Source: Avichristensenella sp031550095 (GTDB taxonomy: Bacteria > Bacillota > Clostridia > Christensenellales > Aristaeellaceae). From it: 21,495 nucleotides of DNA. The translations under genes were made by a program, and so were the position numbers. The stretch spans positions 1-21,495 of the forward strand of contig JAVBOX010000120.1 in NCBI GenBank assembly GCA_031550095.1. Direction: 5' to 3'. The notes beneath the pieces were generated by a model, which did not search any database, was not told the origin of the DNA, and was given only the letters and a program-made list of their open reading frames with translations. Below are positions 7,074 to 14,319 of this stretch, one piece after another (position 1 is the stretch's first letter; every line of letters starts with the position of its first letter).

Positions 7074-8333
7074 TTATTTGGCCAGATACGCCTCGATGGC
7101 GGCTTGGATTTGCTTGGCACCGTCAGCGGGAGTCACCTCACCGTTGGCAATACCGGCCTGCACGTTGAACAGTGCATCCGCCACCTCGGTAGGGAAGGCT
7201 TGGTCGGTAATGGTGAAGGTTCCATTCGCACTGGAGGCTGCCATCATATCGGGAATATTTGGCTGGCCGGCGGGCATGTCGGCGCCAACCGTGGGGAGCG
7301 GGAAGTTAAAATACTCGGGGTATTTTTCCACATTCTCCGCGCTGTAGTAATAATCCATGAATGTCATGCACGCTTCCAACTCGGCATCGGTCATATTTCC
7401 ATTGAACTGAACCATTTCGGCAAAGGCGGAGAGTCGGTTGGTTCCGCTGGAGGGGAAAGCAAAGGTGGCGAAGCGATCCACTTCCTGTTCATCCTGCAAA
7501 ATGATACCATCGTACCATTGCCCCTGAATATCCATGGCAGCCTTACCGGCATACAGATCCAACTTGGTGTTGTTCGGGTCGGCGGTTACAAAGCCGATGG
7601 GGAAATATCCCTTGTCGCAGAATTCCTGATACTTGGTTAGCGCTTTCACGACCGCTTCGTTATCATAGCTCTCCTGAAAGGTATTCATTTTGTCATGGAG
7701 TTCAGCGCCAGCGTAGTGCTCAATGAGCAGTTCGACAAAGCGCATGACGTGCCAGCCATACAAGCCTGCGGTGGAAATGGGAGTAACGCCGTTTGCTTTC
7801 AGCGTGGCGCAGACGGCCTCAAATTCTTCAAAGGTGGTGGGAACGGACAGCCCATACTGATCAAAGATGGCCTTGCTGTAGTACACGTCCAGCACATTGT
7901 ATGCCGTGGGATAACCGGAAAGCTTGCCATCCATTGTGCATAGGCTCAAAACGCCCGCATTGAATTTTTCCGTCCAGTTATGATTGGCAGCATATGCGGT
8001 TAAATCATACGTAAGCCCGTTTTCAACATAAAAACCGCCCAGGCTGCCGCCCCAGTTGAACCACATATTGGGCAGCGTCTTGGAAGATGCCGCAACCTTG
8101 CAGGCATCTTTCATGCCGTCTGTGTCGTAGAACGCCGCTGTAACCTTAATGGTTGGGTTTGCCGCGTTGAAGGCCTCCACAATGGGCTCCACGGCGCCTT
8201 GGCGGGTGTTCAGGGTCCAGAAGGTAACCTCAGTTACCTCGGCTGCAACAGCCAGCGTGCCAATGCAACTTACAGTCAGGATGATAGAAACGACCATTGC
8301 AAGGAGTTTGGTTCCCAATTTGGTAGTGGTCAT
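7074..8333 (-). CDS. Extracellular solute-binding protein of a CUT1 sugar importer
   Basis: The 419-aa protein starts MTTTKLGTKLLAMVVSIIL, a secretion signal, with a likely cut near AVAAEV at about residues 30-33. It contains VTFWTLNTRQGAVEPIVEAFNAANP-type sequence (split here by eye) that marks family 1 sugar-binding proteins, then a GKLSGYPTAYNVLDVYYSKAI block and a GKAAMDIQGQWY block. A Cys in LTVSC gives a poor lipobox, so lipoprotein anchoring is possible but not clear. I chose the ATG at 8333 because GGGAGG lies 7 nt upstream; an ATG two codons earlier is too close to that site. The gene heads the - strand operon with two permeases and is divergent from two LacI regulators, which probably control it. 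The ligand is unknown. Confidence 0.93.
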   Translation of the reverse strand: MTTTKLGTKLLAMVVSIILTVSCIGTLAVAAEVTEVTFWTLNTRQGAVEPIVEAFNAANPTIKVTAAFYDTDGMKDACKVAASSKTLPNMWFNWGGSLGGFYVENGLTYDLTAYAANHNWTEKFNAGVLSLCTMDGKLSGYPTAYNVLDVYYSKAIFDQYGLSVPTTFEEFEAVCATLKANGVTPISTAGLYGWHVMRFVELLIEHYAGAELHDKMNTFQESYDNEAVVKALTKYQEFCDKGYFPIGFVTADPNNTKLDLYAGKAAMDIQGQWYDGIILQDEQEVDRFATFAFPSSGTNRLSAFAEMVQFNGNMTDAELEACMTFMDYYYSAENVEKYPEYFNFPLPTVGADMPAGQPNIPDMMAASSANGTFTITDQAFPTEVADALFNVQAGIANGEVTPADGAKQIQAAIEAYLAK

Positions 8334-8374
8334 GAGCATACCTCCCTTTTGTTCTGTTTGAAAACGCATTTCGT

Positions 8375-8406
8375 TCTTCTAAAAGGATGAAGATTTTTTT
8401 AGAAGA
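8375..8406 (-). repeat. Perfect 10-bp inverted repeat in the importer leader
   Basis: TCTTCTAAAA (8375-8384) and TTTTAGAAGA (8397-8406) are exact reverse complements with a 12-nt spacer. It lies 42-73 bp upstream of the binding-protein ATG, so it could be an operator for one of the LacI proteins or an mRNA hairpin. Confidence 0.6.
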
Positions 8407-8473
8407 TTGTTTAAGAGAACCTTATCACGAAGGGAGGGGTTTTTCAATCCTTAAATAGTATATAGGATAAATG

Positions 8474-8505
8474 AACATATAGAATTAGAAAATTATGTAT
8501 ATGTT
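8474..8505. repeat. Inverted repeat AACATATA/TATATGTT
   Basis: AACATATA (8474-8481) and TATATGTT (8498-8505) are exact reverse complements 16 bp apart, just upstream of the candidate TATACT box of the importer. The layout suits a dimeric regulator, but AT-rich DNA also gives such repeats by chance. Confidence 0.4.
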
Positions 8506-8616
8506 GATCATTGACACAAACGCAAAATGAACTAAAAATAGAGTTTTATAAAATTTTACATAAAATGAACTTTCGAAAAAGAGCAGCTTCCATGCTGTTG
8601 GCGTGATTTCCCTCGT

Positions 8617-8645
8617 TTGACAATTGCCAAATGACCTGATAAGCT
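8617..8645 (+). promoter_or_regulatory. Likely promoter of the lacI pair
   Basis: A perfect TTGACA at 8617-8622 is followed after 17 bp by TAAGCT (8640-8645) or after 15 bp by GATAAG (8638-8643). The -35 is strong, the -10 poor. The expected RNA start falls on the palindrome at 8650. Confidence 0.5.
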
Positions 8646-8649
8646 AAAC

Positions 8650-8664
8650 AAAGTTTAAAACTTT
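8650..8664. promoter_or_regulatory. Perfect 15-bp palindrome, candidate LacI operator
   Basis: AAAGTTTAAAACTTT is a perfect palindrome around a single central A. It lies directly after the -10 region of the lacI promoter and about 20 bp before the start codon, where a bound repressor would block its own transcription. LacI-family operators are usually palindromes of 14-20 bp, but most have a central CG that is missing here. Confidence 0.5.
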
Positions 8665-8683
8665 CTAAAAAGAGGTGCGCATC

Positions 8684-9742
8684 TTGGTGGACGGCCAAAC
8701 AAAGCAGAAAGTGAACCTAAAGCAGATCAGTGAGCGGCTGGGCGTTTCGCTCGCGACCGTGTCCAATGCGCTGAATCACAAGCGGGGCGTAAATACAGAG
8801 ACGGCGGCCGCCGTTTTTCGTGTGGCCAAAGAGCTGGGATATATAAAAGAGGACACAATATCGAAGATTAAGTTTGTCATCTTCCGGAAAAATGGTTTGA
8901 TACTTGAGGACACGCCTTTTTTCTCGTTGGTCTTCGAGGGCATAGAAAAAGAAAGCCGCGCTCTGGGGTACGAGGTGGCGCTAAGCCATATAAACCAGGA
9001 GGAACCAGACTGTTTGGCGCAGATTCGATGGCTTTTGAACGATAGCTCTTCAGCGTTAATTGTTCTGGGAACCGAGCTGACTGACAAGGACATCAAACAG
9101 TTTACAAGCGCCAAATGCCCTGTCCTTACTTTGGATTATTGGTGCGGGGATATGTCCTTTAACGGCGTTTTGATCAACAACACGGACTCGGCGCGGCTGG
9201 CGGTTTCTTATTTGATTAGCAAAGGTCACAATAAGATCGGCTACTTACGCGGGAGCTTTCGCATCAAAGCTTTCCACGCAAGGGCGCAAGGATACCGGTT
9301 GGCCATGCAAGCGGCCGAACTGGATGTGAATCCAGATCATATTGTGACGGTGCAAACATCCATAAACGGAGCCTATGAGGATATGCTGGCGCATATCGGG
9401 AGCGGTGCGCCGCTGCCCACGGCTTTTTTTGCCGACAACGACATGATTGCGCTTGGGGTCATGAAAGCATTGCAACAATGTGGATATCGCATACCGGAGG
9501 ATGTATCCATCATTGGGTTTGACGATATTTCGTATAGTGAAATATCCAACCCACCTTTAACCACCATTCGCGTACCCAAACAGGAAATGGGACAGCTGGC
9601 GGTTCGCCGCGTGGTGGAGATGATGCGTGACGATAACAGGATTCGAACAAAAATTCAAGTGTGCACAAGCTTTATTGAGAGGGAAAGCGTCTGTGACATA
9701 AAGAAAAAGGGGGCGAACCGTGATGCGAAGGATAAAGGTTAA
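8684..9742 (+). CDS. LacI family transcriptional regulator (first of two)
   Basis: The 352-aa protein has a LacI helix-turn-helix, VNLKQISERLGVSLATVSNA, at about residues 10-29 and a type I periplasmic-binding-like effector domain: YEVALSHIN near 100, VLINNTDSARLAVSYLISKG near 160-180, AFFADNDMIALGVMKAL near 247-263 and DVSIIGFDDISYSEI near 276-290. The first annotated possible start is GTG at 8675, but the AGAGG site overlaps it; TTG at 8684 gives normal spacing, so I chose it. The usual hinge motif (PNxxARSL) after the HTH is replaced by KEDTISKIKF. The gene overlaps the second regulator by 20 bp. It probably represses the divergent importer and itself. Confidence 0.92.
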   Translation: MVDGQTKQKVNLKQISERLGVSLATVSNALNHKRGVNTETAAAVFRVAKELGYIKEDTISKIKFVIFRKNGLILEDTPFFSLVFEGIEKESRALGYEVALSHINQEEPDCLAQIRWLLNDSSSALIVLGTELTDKDIKQFTSAKCPVLTLDYWCGDMSFNGVLINNTDSARLAVSYLISKGHNKIGYLRGSFRIKAFHARAQGYRLAMQAAELDVNPDHIVTVQTSINGAYEDMLAHIGSGAPLPTAFFADNDMIALGVMKALQQCGYRIPEDVSIIGFDDISYSEISNPPLTTIRVPKQEMGQLAVRRVVEMMRDDNRIRTKIQVCTSFIERESVCDIKKKGANRDAKDKG

Positions 9743-10739
9743 AGAAATTGCCCACAATATGGGCATTTCGCAGGCTACGGTATCCCTCGCGTTGAACAAC
9801 CGAGCAGGGGTGAGTGAGCAAACAAAGCAGCGGATATTTGAGTATATGAAAACCGCCAAAACCGAACTGGAACCGTTTTCGGCGGACGCCTTTGTAAAGC
9901 TTATTCTGTTCACCGCTACGGAGCACTTGAAGGACTATGAGGAATGGAATCTGTTTAACCTAAGTTATGTGGAAATATCCCGCCTTTTGCAGCAAAAGCA
10001 TATTGAACTGCGGCTGGTTAGCGTTTCAAACAAAGAAGAGCTGAACGAAGCGTTGGTGAACGGTGAAGGGGAAGGAGCCATAGGGGTACTGCTAGAGGCA
10101 AACGAGCTTCCCGCCAGTCTTTACCCTACATTGAAGAATTGCGTAGCTCCCTTGGTGTTGTATGATTGCGAGATGGGCGGCGAAGGTTGGGATGTTGTAA
10201 ATTTCCATAACGCCAAGGCGGTTTTTGATGGGATGCAACGCCTAAAAGACAATGGGCATCAGGACATTGTCTATTTGCGGCACTCCGCTGCCATCCACAA
10301 TTTTGTTATCCGGCGCAAAAGCTATCTTCAGTATTTTTCTGAGGGCCATATGGAAGGACATAGGCCGGAAATCTTGGATGTGGGAAGCACGCCGGACATG
10401 ATATGTGATTTTTTGAGCGGATACCTGCAAAGAAGGGAAACGCTGCCGGATGCGCTGTTTTTAGAAAACTTTACGGTGTCCATTGGCACGCTGATGGCGC
10501 TGAAAAAGCTGAATATTTCTGTGCCTGAAACCATTTCCCTCATCGGCATTGATGATCTGCCTGCCACAGCTTTGCATACAATGGATTTAAGCCGTTTCAG
10601 CATGCCCCATAGGGAGCGCAGCAGTCTGGTGGTGCGGCAACTTCTTTATCGCATTGAGAAAAACAATCAAAATACTGCTACAGAGATTTTGCTTACTCCT
10701 GTGTTTCATGTTGGGGAGACTGTTCGCGCTAAAGTGTAA
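9723..10739 (+). CDS. LacI family transcriptional regulator (second of two, divergent effector domain)
   Basis: The 338-aa product has a clear LacI HTH, KVKEIAHNMGISQATVSLAL, at about residues 5-24, followed by NNRAGVSEQTKQRIF. The effector domain is recognisable by length and the block ISVPETISLIGIDDLPATAL near residue 265, but the usual 'ADNDxxAxG' segment reads LENFTVSIGTLMALKKL and the hinge motif is absent. It therefore may bind an unusual ligand or act with its neighbour as a heterodimer. GGGGGC lies just upstream; GTG at 9720 is another possible start. Its start overlaps the first regulator, which implies co-translation. Target genes are not shown directly; the downstream hydrolase and the divergent importer are the nearest candidates. 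Confidence 0.88.
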   Translation: MRRIKVKEIAHNMGISQATVSLALNNRAGVSEQTKQRIFEYMKTAKTELEPFSADAFVKLILFTATEHLKDYEEWNLFNLSYVEISRLLQQKHIELRLVSVSNKEELNEALVNGEGEGAIGVLLEANELPASLYPTLKNCVAPLVLYDCEMGGEGWDVVNFHNAKAVFDGMQRLKDNGHQDIVYLRHSAAIHNFVIRRKSYLQYFSEGHMEGHRPEILDVGSTPDMICDFLSGYLQRRETLPDALFLENFTVSIGTLMALKKLNISVPETISLIGIDDLPATALHTMDLSRFSMPHRERSSLVVRQLLYRIEKNNQNTATEILLTPVFHVGETVRAKV

Positions 10740-10882
10740 GTATATCAAAAAATTGAGTCGATTCTGCGAAGGAAGGCAAGGATATGATATTCCGTGGCCC
10801 AATGGTGGTCGCAAGCAGGGCACTATTGCCAATGGGACACATCATACGGAACAGGCTGTCCTAAATCATTTTATAAAATTTG

Positions 10883-10910
10883 TTGACATAGTTTTAGCTC
10901 CGGCTATAAT
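10883..10910 (+). promoter_or_regulatory. Consensus sigma-70/sigma-A promoter of the glycoside hydrolase gene
   Basis: TTGACA (10883-10888) and TATAAT (10905-10910) are both perfect hexamers with a 16-bp spacer. TTTTATAAAATTT immediately upstream (10869-10881) could act as an A/T-rich UP element. GCTCC (10897-10901) and GGAGC (10919-10923) flank the -10 as an inverted repeat and might be an operator. Such a strong promoter in front of a sugar gene suggests control by repression or in the leader. Confidence 0.8.
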
Positions 10911-10952
10911 GCAGCTATGGAGCGCACAAGAAACGCAAAGGGTCACTGTCGA

Positions 10953-11045
10953 ATGAGAGGTGAGATTACTTTTTTGAACAACAGTTTGCTATTTCAGGTG
11001 CCGCCACGCAAATACCACCATAAGCTTCGGCGCCGTTATCCTTGA
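10953..11045 (+). CDS. Possible 30-aa leader peptide
   Basis: An ATG at 10953 with AAAGGG 10 nt upstream opens a 30-codon frame ending at TGA 11043-11045. Its end, PPRKYHHKLRRRYP, is rich in Arg, His and Pro. It stops 19 nt before the competing stems at 11065, as leader peptides of attenuators do. No homology was recognised, and a frame of this size can occur by chance. Confidence 0.2.
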   Translation: MRGEITFLNNSLLFQVPPRKYHHKLRRRYP

Positions 11046-11064
11046 GGAAAGCCAACAGACGACC

Positions 11065-11117
11065 AAAGCCTTGCGAAGTAAAGGGAGGCTTTCGTAGGCA
11101 AGGGAATGGGCTTTTTT
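11065..11117 (+). promoter_or_regulatory. Candidate transcription attenuator with competing stems
   Basis: AAAGCCT (11065-11071) can pair with AGGCTTT (11086-11092). The same AAAGCC can instead pair with GGCTTT (11109-11114), whose Ts continue as a T6 run (11112-11117); then TTGC (11071-11074) pairs with GCAA (11098-11101) inside. The two folds exclude each other and only the second ends in a U-tract. The terminator stem has a 3' bulge of about 7 nt, so it would be imperfect. Confidence 0.4.
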
Positions 11118-11157
11118 ATAGCCGGGGGAGTAACCTTTCAAACGGGTTCGGTTTATC

Positions 11158-11171
11158 ACGCCTTTAGGCGT
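11158..11171 (+). other. Short hairpin before the ribosome site
   Basis: ACGCC (11158-11162) and GGCGT (11167-11171) pair around a TTTA loop, 9 nt before the AAGGAG site at 11181. It could affect translation start or be part of the leader structure. Confidence 0.45.
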
Positions 11172-11191
11172 TGTTCAATAAAGGAGAGAAT

Positions 11192-12736
11192 ATGACGAAT
11201 GATTGTTGTGTTCATCGGCAAGAAAAATTACAGTTTTTGGATAGTGTTGAGCGCTGGGGTGTCTTCGAGGCATCCATGCCGGGAAAAGCGGAGGGGAACC
11301 CTTTTGTGGATTGTTCCATCACCGCCACCTTTACCGGACGAAACGAAAGCGTTACTGTGCTGGGATTCTATGATGGCAACGGGGCTTATAAGGTGCGCTT
11401 TATGCCCTCCTTTGAGGGAGAATACGCCTTTCGCGTGGAAGGCAGCTTTTCCGAGGAGGTCTTTGAGGGAGCGTTTACCGTAACAAAGCCTCAGGCAGGC
11501 AATCGTGGGCCAGTGCGCACACGCGGCTACCATTTTGAGTATGAGGACGGAACACCTTATTATCCCCTGGGCACGACCTGTTACGCATGGGAATTGCAAT
11601 CCGAGGAACTGCAAAGAAAGACTCTGGACACGCTGCGTGGCGGGTACTTCAACAAAATTCGGTATTGTGTGTTTCCAAAGCACTATCTGTATAACCTGCA
11701 TGAGCCCATTTCCTATCCCTATGAGGGGATCCCTTGTGTGTTCAAAAAGGAAATCACTGGCAGTTTTTACTCACTGATGGGTGTACAGCCTGGAAACCAG
11801 TGGGACTTCACACGCTTCAATCCCGCCCATTTCCGTCAGGTTGAAAAGAGCATTGAATCATTGGGAAAACTGGGCATTCAGGCGGATCTAATCCTGTTTC
11901 ATGCATATGACCGCTGGGGTTTTTCCGAGATGACCCCGGAGCAGGATGACTTATATCTTCGATATGTCATGGCCCGCTTTGCCGCCTACCGGAATGTTTG
12001 GTGGTCTATGGCAAATGAGTATGATCTGCTCCGCAAAAAGACTGTCCCGGATTGGGAACGGATGGCCCAAGTCGTGGTCGATTGCGATCCCTATCATCAT
12101 CTTCGGTCCATTCACAATTGTATGGAGATGTATGACTATACGCGCCCTTGGATCTCCCATTGCAGCATACAGCGCCAGGATATCTACAAATGTGCCGAGT
12201 ATACGGATGAGTTTAGGATTCGTTATGGCAAGCCTGTGGTGCTGGACGAGATCGCCTATGAAGGAGACATTGATCAGGGTTGGGGGAACATCAGCGGGCA
12301 AGAATTGGTGCGCCGGTACTGGGAAGCTGCTCTTAGGGGCGGTTACGCCACACACGGGGAAACATTTGACCGGGACGATGGCATCCTGTGGTGGAGCCAC
12401 GGCGGAGACTTGTACGGCGAAAGCCCGGCGCGCATCCGGTTCTTGCACGAGATTCTTTGTCAAACCCCTGGCATGGGTCTAAAACGAACCCAGGGTATGT
12501 GGGACGAGGTGGCGGCTACTGTGGATACGTTGATGGGCGCAGGATATTTTCTATATTATTTTGGCTTTGGTCGCCCCTGCAAGCGGGTTTTCTCCATGCC
12601 CCCCGGGCATACTTATCATGCCGAGGTGATCGACACTTGGGACATGACGGTTATGGATGCGGGCGTTCACAGCGGCGTGTTCACCATTCCGCTGCCAAGA
12701 AAACCCTACATGGCAATCCGCTTGCGGCAAGAGTAA
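11192..12736 (+). CDS. GH-A clan glycoside hydrolase (DUF5060/DUF4038-type)
   Basis: The 514-aa protein has an N-terminal beta-sandwich of about 100 residues (VERWGVFEASMPGKAEGNPF start, ending FEGAFTVTKP), which fits DUF5060. A TIM-barrel follows, opening with FEYEDGTPYYPLGTTCYAWE near 115-134, as in DUF4038 enzymes such as GH140 apiosidase. Likely catalytic residues are Glu276 in WWSMANEYD (acid/base, Asn-Glu pair of clan GH-A) and Glu353 in PVVLDEIAYEG (nucleophile). A small C-terminal beta domain (about 430-514, perhaps DUF5605) completes it. There is no signal peptide, so it acts on imported oligosaccharide in the cytoplasm. The start ATG has AAGGAG 5 nt upstream; a TTG at 11171 is less likely. 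Its stop is 11 bp from the convergent yesN stop. Which glycosidic bond it cuts cannot be told. Confidence 0.88.
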   Translation: MTNDCCVHRQEKLQFLDSVERWGVFEASMPGKAEGNPFVDCSITATFTGRNESVTVLGFYDGNGAYKVRFMPSFEGEYAFRVEGSFSEEVFEGAFTVTKPQAGNRGPVRTRGYHFEYEDGTPYYPLGTTCYAWELQSEELQRKTLDTLRGGYFNKIRYCVFPKHYLYNLHEPISYPYEGIPCVFKKEITGSFYSLMGVQPGNQWDFTRFNPAHFRQVEKSIESLGKLGIQADLILFHAYDRWGFSEMTPEQDDLYLRYVMARFAAYRNVWWSMANEYDLLRKKTVPDWERMAQVVVDCDPYHHLRSIHNCMEMYDYTRPWISHCSIQRQDIYKCAEYTDEFRIRYGKPVVLDEIAYEGDIDQGWGNISGQELVRRYWEAALRGGYATHGETFDRDDGILWWSHGGDLYGESPARIRFLHEILCQTPGMGLKRTQGMWDEVAATVDTLMGAGYFLYYFGFGRPCKRVFSMPPGHTYHAEVIDTWDMTVMDAGVHSGVFTIPLPRKPYMAIRLRQE

Positions 12737-12747
12737 AGAAAGGCATC

Positions 12748-14319
12748 TCAGGGTTCCTTCCGATAGGCCTGCGGTGTTTTACCCGTTGCCCGTTTGAATT
12801 GTTTGGCAAAATAGGAAATATTCTGAAATCCGCAAGCCAGCGCTATATCCCGGATGCTTTGATTGCTGGACAGCAGCAATTCCTTGGCTTTTTGTATACG
12901 CTGCTCCGTGATATAGTTGGTCAACGAGTCCCCGGTTTTTTCCCGAAAGACGTGGGAAAGGTAATGGGGGCTCATGAAAACTGTCGCTGCCAACTCGTTG
13001 CGGCTGAGTTCTTCGGAAAGATGCTCTCGAATATACCGGCATACCTCCTGCACCGCATTTTGAGATCCGACCACCATATCCATGCAGGCTAAAAAGTTGG
13101 CAAGGACTTGATCCAACCAAATGTGCATATGTTCTATGCTGTCATATGCGTTTTCCAAAGGGACTTCGGGCATCTGGCTGTCAAAGAGCTGGTGTGCCGA
13201 AGCCCCGTTTTTGTCCATAATCGAATAGACCACTTGCAAAAAATCATGATAAAATCGAATCAGGTCCTCCCGGCTGGAAGGCAAGCGCTGAAGACTAGAT
13301 AGAAAATCTGCCACCTCTTGCTTGAGGTCGGCTGCTTTACGGGCCAACAGAAGCTCGCCCCAGCGCTGGGCAGGGAGTGGAGAGGTTTCACGAAGAATGC
13401 CGCGGAAACTGGAGATAGGCCCTGAGTGATTTTGCACGGAGATCTGGTTGCGGGCGTAGGCAAACAGGGATTGGGCAGCCCCGGGGATTTCTTCAATGTC
13501 GCAAGTCTTGTTATAAAAGAACTGAAAATGCCCAGGAAGGGCGTGAACGCAAGCTGTCAAGGCTTTCTCGCATCCCTCGGCTTGGTTCTCCAAAGCTTGT
13601 TTGTCAAAACGAATGATCAAATAGTGAAAATCAGCAATGCGAAGAATACTGGGGGTTTCATCCGATGAAAAGAGAAATTCCGCCAGGACGTTTTTGAGGG
13701 CAAATTCATATAGGTTGCGGTTCCATGGCGGTTCGTCCCCAAGGCTATCACAGCGGAGCAGCACGGGAAAATAGCGGCGATCCGCTAGCGTGGATGGTAG
13801 ATTTCGATAGGTGAGCTCGCGCACAATGGCAGACGGCTCTGCTGGAATGATTCCCTGAAAAAGCTCCAGCCAAAACCGCTCCGTAAGCGGGGTCTTCGCG
13901 GTGCGCCAGTGGCTTGCCTGCTTTTTTTGCTCATCCTCTCCCTGGATTTGTCGAACCCGTTCTACGGCTCTCAGGGCACATCCTATCAGATCTTCTTCTT
14001 TAACGGGCTTGAGCAGATAATCAAAGCTTTGTAGCTTGATGGCCGTAGAAGCGTATTCAAAATTTGCGAAAGAGGTCAGGAAAATACATATCGTCTGGGG
14101 AAATCGCTCCTTTACCCAGGCGGCCAGTTCCAATCCATTTCCCTTGGGCATTTCAATATCGGTGATCATCACATCAATGGGATGATTCTGAAAACACCCC
14201 TGGGCTTGGACGAGGGAATAAGCCCGAAGGATCAGATTGAAATCCGGCACGGCGCCTCGAATTTTTCGATGGATGCCCTCTACGCTGTAATACTCATCAT
14301 CCACGATCAGCAGATTCAT
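12748..14319 (-). CDS. YesN-type response regulator with AraC DNA-binding domain
   Basis: The 523-aa protein begins with a receiver domain, MNLLIVDDEYYSVEGI: acidic pocket Asp8/Asp9, phosphoacceptor Asp54 in MITDIEMPKGNG, and Lys104 in DYLLKPVKEED. A long variable middle (about 130-420) follows. The C-terminal 100 residues form two AraC helix-turn-helix units, SRNELAATVFMSPHYLSHVF and SIRDIALACGFQNISYFAKQ followed by FKRATGKTPQAYRK. A GGGGGATC site precedes the ATG. It overlaps the kinase gene by 23 bp. As in other YesMN pairs it should activate the nearby binding-protein and permease genes when phosphorylated by YesM. Confidence 0.95.
   Translation of the reverse strand: MNLLIVDDEYYSVEGIHRKIRGAVPDFNLILRAYSLVQAQGCFQNHPIDVMITDIEMPKGNGLELAAWVKERFPQTICIFLTSFANFEYASTAIKLQSFDYLLKPVKEEDLIGCALRAVERVRQIQGEDEQKKQASHWRTAKTPLTERFWLELFQGIIPAEPSAIVRELTYRNLPSTLADRRYFPVLLRCDSLGDEPPWNRNLYEFALKNVLAEFLFSSDETPSILRIADFHYLIIRFDKQALENQAEGCEKALTACVHALPGHFQFFYNKTCDIEEIPGAAQSLFAYARNQISVQNHSGPISSFRGILRETSPLPAQRWGELLLARKAADLKQEVADFLSSLQRLPSSREDLIRFYHDFLQVVYSIMDKNGASAHQLFDSQMPEVPLENAYDSIEHMHIWLDQVLANFLACMDMVVGSQNAVQEVCRYIREHLSEELSRNELAATVFMSPHYLSHVFREKTGDSLTNYITEQRIQKAKELLLSSNQSIRDIALACGFQNISYFAKQFKRATGKTPQAYRKEP

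Larger units (their letters stand above)
8334..8683. promoter_or_regulatory. AT-rich divergent control region between sugar importer and lacI pair
   Basis: About 350 bp without a gene and far richer in A/T than the flanks. It must hold promoters for the - strand importer and the + strand regulators. For the importer the best -10 I see is TATACT (- strand, 8462-8457), without a good -35. A second + strand TTGACA occurs at 8511-8516. TGAAAACGCATTTC at 8359-8372 resembles a catabolite-repression (cre) site but misses 3 of 14 consensus positions. Palindromes within it are listed separately. Confidence 0.7.
10740..11191 (+). other. Gene-free region with promoter and structured leader before the glycoside hydrolase
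   Basis: About 450 bp with no convincing gene. CCAATGG occurs twice (10799-10805 and 10830-10836 approximately). After the strong promoter (separate entry) the leader has a 7-bp stem GGTGCCG (10997-11003) with CGGCGCC (11028-11034, one G-U pair), competing stems at 11065-11117 and a hairpin at 11158-11171. I could not match it to a riboswitch class that I know (T-box, lysine, cobalamin, SAM, cyclic di-GMP and ZTP signatures were looked for and not seen). Confidence 0.6.

Noticed and set aside
6975..7640. 221-codon + strand frame opposite the first binding-protein gene
   Set aside because: It is antisense to a clear binding-protein gene, Gly/His-rich as typical shadows are, and has no start signal.
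8359..8372. Catabolite-repression (cre) site TGAAAACGCATTTC
   Set aside because: Misses three of fourteen consensus positions, including the conserved C near the 3' end; only mentioned as a weak resemblance.
10654..10956. 100-codon + frame spanning the second lacI end and the following gap
   Set aside because: It overlaps the end of lacI, has no ribosome site, and covers the promoter at 10883-10910.
10911..11191. Known riboswitch or T-box before the hydrolase
   Set aside because: No T-box sequence, and no core motifs of lysine, cobalamin, SAM, cyclic di-GMP or ZTP riboswitches could be placed in order.
12388..13092. 234-codon + frame over the hydrolase end and yesN antisense
   Set aside because: It crosses two convergent real genes in the wrong frame and strand and shows no family features.
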